A stretch of 64,000 bases of DNA, from the NCBI GenBank assembly GCA_002286715.1, contig NSJX01000008.1:397630-461629 (forward strand). The letters are read 5' to 3'. The translations under genes were made by a program, and so were the position numbers. Below are positions 32,919-45,784 of this stretch, piece after piece. The DNA comes from Dentipellis sp. KUC8613. Lineage: Eukaryota; Basidiomycota; Agaricomycetes; Russulales; Hericiaceae. A model generated the notes under the pieces. It made no database searches. It was not told the origin of the DNA and saw only the letters and a program-made list of their open reading frames with translations. Position 1 is the stretch's first letter, and each line of letters opens with the position of its first letter.

Positions 32919-33727
32919 ATGATGCAGACCTCTCTTCCCCCCTCTGGCTACTCCTCCATCTTCGCCTCGGGGCTCCTCGCGACCCCCCGGCCCAACCGCA
33001 CGCTCTCCCCGGGCGAGCGCCCCACCACGCCGGGTGGCGCCGACCACGACACGACCCCAACCGCTCTCCGATCGTACTTTACCGATTTCTCCCTCGGGCC
33101 CGTCACCCCGCTCGCCGAGTTCGAGGCAGAGCCTCCTTCTTCGCGTTCGCGCGCCTCGAGCACATCTTCGAACGCCCCACGTCTCCGCCGTCGCCGCAGC
33201 AGTCTCACCGTCGGCACGAGCAGCCTCAGCTCGATCAAGTCGCCCATTCGCAGTGCAGGCAACGCGCTCCAGCGTACCTCGCTCATGAGCCCCACGACGC
33301 CTTCGCGCACGCGCAGCGGCAGCACCAGCACCGACGTCGACATGGACGAGCCGCCGCTCACTGCACCGCCTACAGGGCGCATGCGCAGCGGTAGCCTTGG
33401 GTACGCACTTCGGTATGCTCGCGTTCGTTCTTCGTCTATACCATGTATCCTAATTAGGCTGTCCTGCTCCTCTGTAGGCCACGTCGCACGGTCCGCAAGC
33501 CGGCTGCGGCGCCACCCACCGCCCCGCTCCCCGCCCCGCCGATGCCAATTCCCGCGTCGCCGACAGACGGCTCGCACCGCCGTCCGCTCGTCAACCGCTC
33601 GCTGGTCACCGACAATTACGACTCGTTCAGCGGCGCGGCCGAGATGCTTTCGGCACCTAAGAGCGCAGCCATGGGCGGCGACAGCCCCATCGACGGCGGC
33701 TTCTGGGGTGCAATGAAGGAGAACTAG
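32919..33727 (+). CDS. Ser/Pro-rich basidiomycete protein of unknown function
   Basis: Two exons joined across a short intron near 33413-33479 (donor GTATGC, acceptor TGTAG). The start is the ATG at 32919 (MMQTSLPPSG). The protein is about 245 aa. It is rich in Ser, Pro, Thr and Arg and probably disordered. Segments that look constrained are YSSIFASGLLATPRPNR at the N-terminus, RSYFTDFSLGPVTPLAEFE in the middle, and LVTDNYDSFSGAAEML plus GGFWGAMKEN at the C-terminus. Several SP/TP sites (SPTTPSRTR, SLGYALR) suggest phosphorylation by proline-directed kinases. No enzyme domain, signal peptide or membrane segment was found. The conserved short blocks and the in-phase intron support a real gene. 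Confidence 0.75.
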
Positions 33728-34386
33728 GCGTGTCGGCACGAACCCCTCCCGAACCGCATTTTGTAAAATTTGTCCCGCCGCGGGACGGACTTGTACATGC
33801 CTGTGTGTATGATCTATCTACCCGTCTTCGTTCACAGCCCCATTTTCCTTCCATGCTCATCACTCCATATCTATTCGCCCATCGTTCGCGTGCGCTCACC
33901 ATGCTTGTTCCCCGTTTAATCATAATGTTCGCTTCACTTCACTTTCTTCCTCCCATGCTTCACCTCTTTATTTTCATGAACCCCACGCCGCTTTCACCGA
34001 CCCTCGCATGCCCCTTTGCCTACGAACGAACGTCTTTCATCTCATAACCAGAATACCGAGTACCGTATACGCCACCTACTTACCGTTGTCTACCTGCGCT
34101 GTGCGCGGGATGGTTCTACTTACCTTAATGTATTGGTAGCGCGGCAGCTGGGACCCTGCCACGCGTTAATTGCTTGAATCTTTTGTTTGTGGTCGTGTTG
34201 CCGTAGGCTTATGCTTTCCGCTGGCCGCTTAGTATTTACTTACCGCGCTTCTTCCGCTGGCGGGAATACAGTGTTGTTTTTCTGAGAATATTTGAAAGAG
34301 ACGGACGATACATTCAATTGCACGCATTACGGAACTACACGCCTGTTGTCAGCAAGTTGCATTGTTTGGGTGGAAACTCGGGAAAA
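33728..34386. other. Intergenic, likely 3' UTRs
   Basis: T/C-rich DNA between two converging genes. No supported gene. Confidence 0.5.
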
Positions 34387-35437
34387 TTAGAAGGGAGTCT
34401 CAAGCCCCAGCTGTTGGTCAACCGTGCGCCGAGTCAGCCGGCAGAAGTAGCAAGCAAGTGTCAGCGACAAGACGGACCTCGGAAACGGTACTCTCCATTT
34501 TCTTCTTGAAGTAGATATTGAAAGCATCCATAGCTGCTGCCGCTTTCTCCCTGCAAGCAACGCACGCATGTGCCTTTGCCAAAGTCCGCATGATGAACTC
34601 GAAAGAGGCAACTGTCTCCGGCCGATGGTCCTCCTTCAGCGCGTCATGCAGCCCGCTCATGTGTTCCGTCCACCACCCCGTCATCGTCGTGGCCCACCTC
34701 GTTAACCTCGTGCCCCTCTGGAACCGCACGCAATCACACCGGTTCGCCTCGCCCGTGATCGGGAACAGCATCTGCGCGGGCTCGACCCACTCTTTCCAGT
34801 GGGACGCAAGCCTTTCGATGGCAGCCTTACGCGCGTCCTGGTATTGCTGCAACCGCCAGACCGCCTCCGCGGAGACCTCCTTGAACTCCGGGATGAAGGG
34901 GTGTCCTAATACTAGTGTGTCGAGGTCGAGGCACCGGGCGGCGGCGAGCGCGACGTCCTTCCACTGGTACGACCACGCGACCGCGAACACGCGGATCGGC
35001 TGCTCAGCAATGAGCGTCTGGAGCAGGTGCTTCATGACCGGCACGAGGCCATCCATCTGGTACTTCCGCACGAGGTCCAGCGCGACCTTGATGTCCTCGA
35101 ATGCGCGCGGGAGCGGGAAGCCCGCCGGGGAGTAGCAGAACCCGAGCAGGATCCTGAGCGCGTGGCGCGTCTCGGCCATCTCGACGACGGGCTCGCCGGC
35201 GTCGGATTGGGGCGGCTGCGGGATGGAGAACATGTCGCTGAAGACCTGCGAGGACTTGCACAGGATGAGCCGGTGCACGCGGAAGTCCGTTCGGTCGCAG
35301 GAGCGCAGGACGACGTCCGCGTCTGCGTCTCGGAACGGCGCATTTGCGAGCTTGGGGGGTCGGGGGGCTGGCGATGCAGGCTCTGTGGATGGATCAGGTA
35401 CGGTTCCGGTTGGGGACTGGGTGCCAGTGTCAGACAT
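34387..35437 (-). CDS. BTB/POZ-domain protein (BTB-F)
   Basis: Two exons (35437-34478 and 34410-34387; 327 aa). A Thr/Pro-rich N-terminus is followed by the BTB core [21 protein letters not shown], then RVHRLILCKSSQVF. The helical mid-part has RVFAVAWSYQWKDVALAAAR. The C-terminal module has CDC plus VRFQRGTR, WWTEHM and CVAC. The last exon encodes LGLETPF after a 67-nt intron (GTCCGT...CAACAG). It is closest to BTB-D within the window although about 6 kb away, with the gap region between. Confidence 0.88.
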
Positions 35438-35996
35438 GGCGCGGAGAGGGCGAATCAGGATGGTAGAGGTTTAAATGTACGCTTGGTGGCAGATGTCGTC
35501 TCGATAGCTCAGATGCATGGATGCTGTGGAGTCCAACTGATATAGTAGTGATAGCGCACATAGGGATTGCCTCGAGGTAGGTTCTAGAAAGAACTGCGCG
35601 TACGGCAGCACCTAGATATATATATGCAAGTAGCTGTTGTCTCCATGTGACCCAAATTTGCGGTATGGGCGTTGATTTACCGTCTATAGTAGCCTGTGCC
35701 AGTCGCGCGGCGCTGAACAATCCGCTGCTATTGGGGCTAGTTCAATGTTATTTGCGAGTAGTATCTGTGTCCAGTGGAGCAGTCCGACCGTGCTAGCACT
35801 TGGAAGAGACTTTGATACACGAATACGGGACTTACCGAGCAACACTAGCATTCTTAACTCTCGAACGCATTAGCATTATTTCCAGGTACCCCATACATTG
35901 TTCCAGCAAAATTGTGCCTTGAGGTCACCCAATCTCGCTTGAAGCACCCAGGCTGTTTTCCAGAAAGTTAAAAAACTGCACCAAAGAGCAAAAGAA
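35438..35996. other. Intergenic
   Basis: About 560 bp between BTB-F and the tRNA gene. No supported gene seen. Confidence 0.5.
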
Positions 35997-36070
35997 TGGC
36001 CAACGTGGGGATCGAACCCAAGACCTTCGCGTTATTAGCACGACGCTCTAACCAGCTGAGCTAGTCGGCC
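35997..36070 (-). tRNA. tRNA-Ile (anticodon AAU)
   Basis: A 74-nt cloverleaf reads on the minus strand. The acceptor stem pairs GGCCGAC with GTTGGCC, with one G-T wobble, and the discriminator base is A. The D arm is TAGCTCAGCTGGTTAGAGC, the anticodon loop is CTAATAA with anticodon AAT, and the T arm contains GGTTCGATCC. There is no intron, and CCA is not encoded beyond the discriminator. A T-rich stretch just downstream could end RNA polymerase III transcription. Confidence 0.96.
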
Positions 36071-36176
36071 ATGTAAAGGTTCTATTATTTGCATGTATGA
36101 TGTGTTCGCTGAGGTGGAAGCCGTCAGCGCGACTGCCTCGGGATGGAATGGACTTTCGGACGTTATTACTATCGAA

Positions 36177-37365
36177 ATGCAGCGGCTCCTCCGTCCGCTT
36201 AGCCGTCTTCAATGTCTACCGCCAAAAGCCAACAATAATCCCCTTTACTACAGCCCACTATCTAGATTATATCCCCGAAACATCCACCTATTCGCCCAAG
36301 CTCGCCAATACCAGCGCGTCGCACCGCGCTCTCTTCGCCTTCAGCATGCCAGAAGTCTCTCGACCAGCCAAGCGCGACTTACACCGCCAGAGAGAGACAC
36401 GAACGATGCAAACACGAAGCCCACGCTGCACGAGAATATCTACACCATCCCCAACCTCCTCACGCTCTCCCGCATAGCCGCCTGCCCGATTCTAGGCTAC
36501 TCTATCCTGCAAAATGACTTCGTCACGGCGACGGGCCTCCTCGCATACGCAGGGTTCACCGACCTCGTGCGTACACCATTCCCTTCAATGTAGACGGTTG
36601 ACTTCTGACAACGCACGTCTTCTTGTGCCCGTGCAGCTTGACGGCTACTTGGCACGGACGTACAAGATGACCTCCGTCCTGGGCACCATCCTCGACCCTG
36701 CTGCAGACAAGATGCTCATGACCACGCTCGCTGTGACGCTCACCATGAAGGGCCTGCTCCCGCGTACGCCCGCACTCCGCATTTCGCGTCCGCGCCGCTT
36801 CTGACATGTGCACAGTGCCTCTCACCGTGATTATCCTCGGGCGCGACGTCCTCCTCAGCATCTCCGCGTTCTGGATCCGGTACACCTCGCTCCCGCAGCC
36901 CGTACGCCGCATCCACGTCCGTTTGTATGTGACGACCGTTACTGACAAGGAGCCTTGACGCCTCAGAAAACATTCCAGCGGTACTGGGATTTCTCTATAC
37001 CCTCTGCCGAGGTGCGGCCCACCACAATCAGCAAGGTCAGTCACGGTCCCCCGGCCATCCAGCATGCCATCCTTAATTTCCTTCCCACAGGTGAACACGG
37101 CCCTGCAGCTCTTTTTGATGGGCGCGACAACCGTCAGCCCGCTGCTGCCCTCCCTGGCTGGCATCGAGAGCATGCTCACGGCATTACAGTCAGTCTTCCC
37201 CTCAGTACTATACTGCATCGATCTCAGTGCGCTTGTGCGTGTAGGCTCACAGTCGCGACGACGACGATCTGGTCCGGCCTCTCCTACGTCTTCTCCAAGA
37301 ACGCCGTGCGCGTCCTCTCCGACATCCGCACGAAACCGAAGGGTCCCCCGGCGCCGCCTTCATAG
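36177..37365 (+). CDS. CRD1: Mitochondrial cardiolipin synthase (CDP-alcohol phosphatidyltransferase)
   Basis: Multi-exon gene, about 300 aa after splicing. I start at the ATG at 36177 because it gives an Arg/Leu-rich mitochondrial presequence (MQRLLRPLSRLQCLP...). An earlier in-frame ATG at 36093 would put acidic residues in front. The CDP-alcohol phosphotransferase signature DG-x2-AR-x8-G-x3-D-x3-D is complete across the first intron: DGYLAR, then GTILDPAAD. Hydrophobic segments (LTVIILGRDVLLSISAFWI; FLMGATTVSPLLPSL; a final one ending YVFSK) fit an inner-membrane enzyme. It would join phosphatidylglycerol and CDP-diacylglycerol to make cardiolipin. A phosphatidylglycerophosphate synthase role is the main alternative, but the length and presequence fit eukaryotic cardiolipin synthase better. 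Confidence 0.88.
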
Positions 37366-37626
37366 CCGGCGCCTCGGCGTCCCAGGCCGCCTCGCACTCG
37401 CACTGACAACCCTGTCCTGTACACGCACGCACTCTACTAATGCAATGAAAACAACAGTATAATTGATTAGAACAAACAGACGCAGACGGTCAGCTATACA
37501 ATGACATATAGCGCCCGCTATGACTATGGTATCATATGATACAATATTACACTGTACAAGAGGTATTGGAATCTTCAAGCTCTACAAGATATACTCTACA
37601 CCGCTCAGTCCAAGTCTAATGCCCCG

Positions 37627-40600
37627 CTATGATCGACGCCCAGAAGGAACACGCATGCGCTGCTGTGGTTGGTGTTGATGTCCTGACGCAAGCTCGTCCT
37701 TCGGGCCCTGCACCCGCCGCCGCCTGACCTCATGCAGTGCGGCCGTGATGGCGGCCTTCTGCTCACCGTGCTTCCTCCATTGCTCACTCAGCCGTCTACA
37801 CAATGACATATCGTTAGGAATCGGTCTTGTTGACAAGAATACGCAACTTACTGCACACGACCGAAGAACATCACCGCGCGCACGACGATCTTGAGTGTCC
37901 TCCGCCTGGGTTTTGGTGGCTCAGGCGGCGCAATGGGGAACCCAATCCGTGCGATCATGGCGAGGATCTTCGCGTCTCTGTCGGGAGCACCTTCGTCATT
38001 ATCGAATCTCGCATATAGACAAGGTAATATCACTCACCCTCGCTCATGCCGCGCGAGCAGCAGTAGGAGGTACTTCTTCTGCTGCGCCAAGTCCGTGCAG
38101 AAATTGGTCTCACGCGTGAACTTGGCCTTGAGGTAGCTGATCTGCAGTATGAGGCCCTTCGCCTCGCGCTTATGCTGCTCGCGAAGCGCCACCAGCCCGT
38201 CTTGGTCGCTGCAGCCCGCACGTCAGTCTCCGCCCAGCTCAGCAGAAATCGGCAGAACACGTACGCGGCGCAGACATGCCCTTCCCAAGCGCCCTTCTCC
38301 CCTTCCAACGCGCCCACTCTCTCCCTCAGGACCCTCACCTCCGCCGTCGCCTGCTTCCGTCCACGCTCGACCTTCTCCACCTCCCGGCGTATCCTCTCCA
38401 GCTCCTTCTTCACCCCCCTCGCGCTCTCGCGCTCCTTCCTCCGCTCCTCCTCGCTCCGATCGCGCCGCTGCTGCTCCTTGCGCAGGTCGCGCCCGAGCGC
38501 CTCCGCGTTCTTGCGCACGCGCGCGAGGTCCGCCTCGAGCGCGGCCAGCGCGCGCTGGTCCGCCGCGTGCGAGCTCGTCTCGTGCCGCGTCTCCGCCTGC
38601 GCGGCGTGCAGCGCGGCCGTGCGCTCGGCGAGCTCGCGCTTGAGGTCGTCGATCTCGAGCAGCCGCAGGTCGAGCTCGTGCCGCCGGCTGTCGTGCGAGT
38701 GCTGCGACGCCGCCTGCTCGTCGCGCAGCTGGCGCATGTGCTGTTGTTGCCGTGAGTAGTGATGAGAATGGGTGAGAGCACGGTGATGGGGAGGACGGTG
38801 TGCGTACCTGGGTGACTTCGGAGAAGCGCTTCTGGAGCGCTTTGTGGTCTGCGGCGAGCATGGAGCGTTCTTGCCGGAGCTGGTTGATCATCTCTACATT
38901 CGCGGACGCTTTGGCTTCGAGGATGCGGGCTTTCTGCTCTGCTGTGGCAGTTTCTAAGCCACGCGGTGGGGCGTCAGTTGCGAGGTTTTTGTGATCTGAA
39001 AACTCGACCTACCTCGGAGTTCGGCTTCAAGTTCGTCGTTGTCCCTCTTGAGTCGCTGCAGCTGGTGTTTGACCTCGTCCATGTCCTACGCCATTTCGCG
39101 TCAGAAGATATTCTGATTCCTTCGTGTGACTGATCTTACTGTTTCAGTACGACGGAGCTGGATGAGCACTTCGGCCTTCTCTCGCTCTACGCGATTCTGC
39201 TCGGTATTCAGCGTCCTCAGCCGCGTCCGTTCCTCCTTGAGATCTTCCTCAAGATCGGCAATCACGCGCTTCGCCTGGTCCAAGTCCTGCAAACCCGTCA
39301 GTACCCATGTCCCACAAAATCTGAACATACGTACTACTTGGATTCCAGCCCGAGCCTTCTCGCCGGCCTTCTCGAGATGGGCGGCTCGCTGCTGCGCGTC
39401 TTGGACCTGCAAGTTCAGGCGGTTCGCAGCATCCTGGAGCACGGCTTTGTCACCAAGCAGCTGGCGCTTCTCCTCTTGCCACTGTTTCTTCATCAGAGTC
39501 AACTGCCGGTTGACGCTCTGGACTTCCTGGCGTAAGGCTTCGGAGGTGCGCGTTGGTGGTGTAGGTGGCTCGGAGGGCATGCTCATCGTTGAGATGTCCA
39601 CGGAGCTGCAAGGTACGAGAATTTAGCTCTGGGCTGCAACCAAAATTCTGAAAACCGACCTTTCATCGCCAACTGCAGCCCGGTTTAAGCCACTCAAGTC
39701 GACTTTACTCCTACACTTCAGACACCGCGCCCGCTCGAGACGACGAAGGCGGCGTTCTTCGCGCCGACCGAGGCGAGCAACGTCCTCTTCGAGGGCAACG
39801 TTCCGAGCACGCTCATCTTCGAGCTGCTGCGTAAGCTCCACGACGCCGAATCCTGCGTCTTCGAGGCGGTCCAATTTCTCGTCGATGCTCTCGTTTGCGC
39901 GGTCGAGTTCTCGCTGGAGGCGTTGGATCTCTGAATAGTAAGGTGATGCAGATGGGTCTGACATGCTCGGGTGCAGCCACGACAGCTGCAGGCTTCGTCA
40001 GCTCTTCAGCATTTCAGAAAATATGGAACGACACTCACGTCTTTGAGCGGACCTCCAGGGGTTTTGGGAGTCTTCATGTTCATGTTGAGCAGTTGGCGGC
40101 GCATAGGCGAGATGCCACCAGGGCTACCGAACTTGTTCGGAGTGCTCATGCCGACCATCGCGGTCTTGAGACCCTTGACACGTTCCAGAAGTTCGTCCCT
40201 CTCCTTCTCGAGCATTTCAATTCTGCTCTCGCGTGCTTTCTCGAGTGCCTTCCGCGCGGGCGACTGCGCCAACGCTCCGTTGAGGCGTCCAATTTCCTTG
40301 TGCGCGTCGTCGAGCTCCTTCTCTAACGCATCAATCTGCTCCGCTGCCTCGTCCAGTGCGGCGGTAGCATTGTGCGAGCTATGCGAAGGCTCTACGCGGG
40401 AACGCTCCTGCGCTCGCTCGAGGGACAAGAATCTGCTTTGAAGGTCGGAGAGCGCCTGCGCGTCGGATTGCATCTGCTTTTCTGCAGCCTGGAGAGCTTC
40501 TTCCATTTGCCTCGCCAGTTCTGCGTTACGCTCCGACTCCTCCTGAAGGCGCGCGATTTCGCCGTGGGCCTGGCCTTCTGCCATCGAAGTCATTTGTGTC

Positions 40601-43564
40601 TTCTCTTGTGCTGCGGCAAGCTCCTCCTCCATCGATTCGATGCGCTCGACAGCCGCCTCTCCATCCTGCTCCAGCTCACTGATGTAGTCCTTGGCAGCCT
40701 GCAGCTCGCCCTCGACGTCTTGAAGTGCATTCTCCTGTGCATTGATGCGCCGCTCCGCGGCATCCAGGCGACGCTCTTTGGCTTCAAGCTCATCCTGGAG
40801 TTTCTTGGAGTGACTCTGTTCGTCCTGCAACTGATGCTCAATGGTAGCGACACGGTCGTCCGCCTGCCCGAGTTCTTCCTCGAGATGATTGATCTGGGCC
40901 TGCGCATTCCGGAGGTCTGTCATCGCCCTGCTGAGCTTCTCGTTGGTCTGGCGCAGCTCCCCGCCGAGTTCCTTCCCGCTCTCTAGCATCCTCTCCGCCT
41001 TCTCTGCCCTCTCCGTCGCAAAGTTCTTCTCATCCTCCAACTCCGCAAGAATCTTCTCCGCCTCCTTGAATTTCCCTGCAGTCTCCTCTGCCACCTGCGC
41101 CCTTGCCACGGCCTCATCCAGCCGACTTTCAAGGTCGCGCACGATCCCTTCTACGCCTCGCTCCACCTCACCCATCCGCTCTCTCCACTTGTCCTTGTCC
41201 TTGCTTCGCTCCGCCTGTTCCTCTTCCAATCTCCGTTCCGCGTCGTTCCTCTCCTGCACGCGCTTCTCGAGTTCTGACCTCAGATTCTCCAGCTCCTCCT
41301 CCATGGCCACCTTCTCTTCCATCCACCCCTCACCACCCACGTCCTCCTTGACGCCCCCAAGCGCGCTCCCAATATCGCTTATGCGTCTCCCGCCGCTTGT
41401 CCTTCTCCCACCCCGCCTAGCCTCCTCCCTGATCTCCTCCACCTCCTCGCGCAGCATAATCAACTCCTCCCTCAGCTCCCCATTCTCCCTCCTCAGCCCC
41501 ACACAAGCCGAGTTGAGCGTCTCATTCTCCTCCTGCAGCCGCCTATTCAGCCCATGGAGGTAATTATTCAGCTTGCCCGCATTGAACCGGCCGACGCCAT
41601 GCCCGCCAGCACCAAGTCCCATGACAGGGTCGAAAGACGCATTGGCGCGGGGATGCGAAGTCAAGTCGTGCGACGACGCTGTCGAGATGAAGGATGCCCG
41701 ATCTCCAGCGCCATCATAGGGCGACTGGGACCCAGCATCCGAATGCGCTGGGTCGTCCGAATCCGACGCGGTCCATGCCTGCGCGAGGGGATGTGAGAGC
41801 CGGCCACCTCGTACGCGGGGCCTCGGTCCAGGCGTCAAGCCGGCGAACGCGGCGTGCAGGCGTCTTGCCGTAGCGGGATCACTAGTGGCTGGGCTAGAGC
41901 TTTGTCCGGTTTCGTTGCTGCCGGCGCTACCACTCCCATTGCCACTGCCGCTGCCGGAGTTGCTGCTGGCTGGGACGGGCGTGTCCATAACGGACATAGC
42001 AGGGGTCTGCGCAATACGATGGGGATGGGGCGTCGGGTTCGCATATCGTGGACGTGCGGTCGAGTTGATGACGTCCATGAGGAACGACTTGCGGCGTGCA
42101 AAGGGTGTCGCCGGGTCCTCCTCCTCCATTGCATTCATCTGGAATGCGGCAGGAGTCGAAGGGATATTGTGTGCGGGGGTGGGCGAGGCATTTCCGAAGC
42201 GCGCACGAGGTCTGGGCTGGAAAGCCGGAGTAGGGGTGAACGCCGTAGAAGGTGCCGGGGAGGAGAACGCAGTGGAAAGCGCGGATGGAGAGCGGATACC
42301 AGAAAGGCGGGAAGTTGGTGTTGGGGCTTCCTCCGATGAAAAGGTCGGCTCGTGTTCATCTTGCCCCGACGCTTCGGAAGTCGATTGCACCTGTTCATGA
42401 GTTTCTTCAGGTTCGTGGTCAAGGTCGGTGAGCTCCGGTTCAGGCAGACTCATGTCTAGCTGCATATCGCTCGTGTCGCTGTTGGATTGATGATGAACGG
42501 ATCGCTGCTCTTCGGTCTCGCTTCCGGCACCTTCACTGTCCCCCTGTTCCTCCTGGCGCGAAGTAGCATGAAGAGGTGAAGCGTTATTGGAGGGCGGCAG
42601 AGGCACGGACAGGGCAGCCAGAGGCGAAGCTGCTCGTGAACGAGGATGACCAAATGATCGAGTGCTATGAGGCGTCGAGTGTGAGGATGAGGACGATGGT
42701 GAGGGGGTTGTTCGTGAGAGGGATGGCGTGCGCATATCGGCTCGAGGAAGGTTCTTGCGGACTGAAACGTTCCGCATCTTCCCAAAAGGAGAGGGCTACA
42801 GTAAAAAGAAGCGTCAGAAGCAGGAGACTTTGAATGCCACCAAAGTGACCGCATATACAGCATGACAGAGTCTGCTATATTCCGGGGGTCGAAGTCATGA
42901 ATGTGCGCACCTTCGGCTCAGACTTCAGACTAACGGAATAGTCGTAATATTTCTTCTGCGTCGTATCCGGCTCCATCTCCTCCGGCGCGAAAGGAGAGCT
43001 TGCCCGACTGACCGAGTCTAGGGCATCCGTCAACGATAACTGATCATCGTCCTGGGCATTCGTCTGGAATTGTAAGGCGCCTGTGCGAGGTGAGCCCAGC
43101 TCGCTCATGTCCAGGTCTGAGTCTTCCAATGAATTGTGATCTTGACCGTGGCGAGGTAATGATGGGATTGCACTGATGTCATTGAAACTGACATCCTGCT
43201 CCTGACGCTGAGACGTCTGAGAACGCTTGGAAGAGTTTGCCGCCGAAGAGCCAGATGCGGACGCGGAACGACTTCCTCGACTTGCGATAGAATGTGCGAA
43301 TCGGGCGGTACTGGATGTGCTGGATGACGGCCGGATGGTGCTTGTTGCGGTGTGGGATGATTGAGCGGCGGGGGTGGAGTGAATGGGGAATGATATGTCC
43401 TCGCTCATGTCTTCACTTTTGTCGGATTCCGACGTAGTTATATGCACATCATCTGCAGAATCTTCGAAGGCGGGAAGAGAGGGCAGGGAGGGCATGTCGT
43501 GGCCTTCGTTGTCCTCGATGCGGCGCCATATGCGAGATGGTGTTTCTAATTGCACTGCCATCAT
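37627..43564 (-). CDS. Pericentrin/Pcp1-like spindle-pole-body protein with PACT domain
   Basis: A gene of about 11 exons and some 1,800 aa, normally broken into pieces by ORF reading. Exon 1 (43564 to about 42910) starts MAVQLETPSRIWRRIED. A splice (GTGCGC...CTGTAG) joins it to the large exon ending near 40050. Short exons follow, separated by 50-80 nt introns. The N-terminal 500 residues are Ser/Pro/acidic and disordered. From KLNNYLHGLNRRLQEEN onward the protein is a long coiled coil. Near the C-terminus KGLILQISYLKAKF is followed by ETNFCTDLAQQKKYLLLLL, the signature of the PACT domain that anchors pericentrin, AKAP450 and fission yeast Pcp1 to the centrosome or spindle pole. The protein ends with a basic tail. 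It should recruit gamma-tubulin complexes; that role is inferred from the family. Confidence 0.85.
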
Positions 43565-44416
43565 AGCAGCTTGCGTTGTCTAATAGATAGTGCTTCAGTA
43601 ATATGGAGGAAATGCAGACCAGGAATATGATTGTCAGACGTACCTTGCACCTGTAAGTGAATGCGACAACAAAACAGAGACCGGAAGACGAGCGCGACGC
43701 GAATGAAACCGTAGAGCACGTGATCGTGCTGACTCTATTAATGGTATATTGTTCTCACGCCTCCCGTAATACCGACAATCGCCCGGTCGGCTTGAACACG
43801 ATCCTCACTCATTCTACTTGTTCATGCGTGTAAGCACTTCATCGCGCACGACACGAAATGTCCGTGCAGATATGATATCCCATTCGTTCACCTGCAAAGT
43901 ATTTTTAGAGTTTTCACCCACATTTCATGTGATTTCTGTCTTTATGATGTTGATCTCAAATGTCGGTCAGGCGCTCGCGACATCATTGGATGGAACGTTT
44001 TAGGTGGTCACGACGGTGCAGCCGCAGTCTCCGAAGAAGACATGCATTGCATGGTGGTGGAGCCGATATCATGAGGGAAACTATCGTGCGGTAAGCTTGT
44101 TGGTAGTCTCTACGCTTCGTGTGATCCTCGGAAGCTATCGTAGCTTCAAATCGACAGGCACCCGCCTCCGGTATGCAATGACGACCTACTACCGGGCCTC
44201 TCAGGTGGTGAGTCTTTCAATATCAATGGTCTTCCATGGACTGCCTCACCTGCTCCGTTACCTCTCATCCCATATGCTTCACTGCTCATGGGACCAGATT
44301 TTGACTGCAATGAGAGGAATCGAACGACACTCTGTTGTTGGGCTATTGCAGGTATATATAGGTTTGGAAGGATGACGATCTGACTTGAGCTAGTTCACTG
44401 CTCTCTGCACCCAACC
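43565..44416. other. Divergent intergenic region
   Basis: About 850 bp between the spindle-pole gene and lipase 1, carrying both promoters. No gene recognised. Confidence 0.5.
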
Positions 44417-45784
44417 ATGCGTGCTTCACTTCCTTTGCTGGCGATCTTGAGCTCGTTGATTGCGGCGGGTTTTGCTTCCCCTGTGAAGAGAGGCATCTCG
44501 AGTGGTATGTGCAGCATTTTCGCCTATTTCTTTCCGCGAAGCTGATGACTCGCGTGGACGTAGATGTTTACAATGACCTCGTGTTTTACTTCCAGTATGC
44601 GTCGTCCGCATATGATTCGACGTGCGCCAAACCCAATGGCAACACTTTGGTTGGGCAGGTATGATATCCCACTCGTCCTCGATTGCGCAGCCTCTAATGC
44701 TGTTTGCCGGTTTTGCACATGTTAAGTTCAGCGACAGTGGCACTGACACACAAGGCTTCGTTGCTCGAGATGATAGCCGCAAAGAAATCGTCGTAGCCCT
44801 CCGCGGAAGGTATATTTATTGAATCTTCAGCACACGCAGAAGTGAAGCTCACGTTCTCTGTCCAGTTCTGATGCCGTGGACTTCTGGACCGATGCACAAG
44901 TCTTACTCGAGGACTTCACGTCTCCCGGAACAACGCCTCCAGGTACGGTGCATGGCATGATCTCGCCAAACCTGTTCTGAATCATCCTTGTCCCCATCGC
45001 AGCGGGTACGAGCGCACATACTGGCTTCCTGAATGCGTAAGCCGTTCCAACTATACTTGCATCGTGCCAAACTGACTGTACACTATCACAGTTGGAATTC
45101 TGTCGCAGCTCAGGTCATCTCCACTGTCAAATCGCAGCTATCTTCGCACTCTGGCTATACCATCGTAACTACTGGTCACTCCCTTGGCGGGGCTCTTTCG
45201 TCTCTGGCGGGCATTACCCTGAAACAGAATTTCCCCTCGTCGTAAGCTGGACTTGTTGTATCGGAAATTTTCCTCTTATCAGACCAACTACCTGCAGACC
45301 GATCCGGATGTATACCTACGGCCAGCCTCGTACAGGCAACGATAACTACGCTTTCTGGGTCAATGACCAGTTCGGCGCGAACGCGTTCCGAGCTGTGCAC
45401 ACCACTGACGGGTAACGTGTTCACATGTGACATGCAATTTTTTTTGTGACGAGGCATTCTGCAGCGTGCCCACGATCATTCCGACGTCCGTTGGCTACAG
45501 GCACCACGGTAAGCTCTATTGATTTTTACTACATGCCGCGCAGGCCCAAACTATTCGCAGGCGTCGAGTACTGGCAGAACCCCGACCCCCCTTCAGCTTC
45601 TACAACCAAGGAATGTGCCGCTGATGGAGAGGACCCAACCTGCTCCGCGTCTGTCCCCAGCCAGGGCATCGATCTTGCCCATACCATTGTAAGCATCATA
45701 ATATCGTCAAAATAGGCTGGAACACAATCTGAATTGCATACATAGTACTTTGATATCCTGGCCACGACACCCTTCTGCTCTTGA
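44417..45784 (+). CDS. Secreted class 3 lipase/feruloyl-esterase-like, tandem copy 1
   Basis: About ten short exons with GT-AG introns. It begins with a signal peptide (MRASLPLLAILSSLIAAGFA, then SPVKRGIS, where KR could be a propeptide site). The mature part has the class 3 lipase fold. The nucleophile Ser is in TGHSLGGA. The acidic member is likely the Asp of HTTDG-VP across an intron, and the catalytic His is in DLAHT just before the last intron, as in Aspergillus feruloyl esterase A. Other family motifs are YTYGQPRTGN and GVEYW. The protein ends YFDILATTPFCS, with a Cys that could pair in a disulphide. It probably hydrolyses triglycerides or aryl/feruloyl esters outside the cell; the substrate cannot be read from sequence. 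Confidence 0.9.

Noticed and set aside
43818..44003. Short stretch before lipase 1 (tatgatatccca...) resembling the lipase 1 second intron, considered as a remnant of a third lipase
   Set aside because: Similarity is too short and no coding motif of the family accompanies it.
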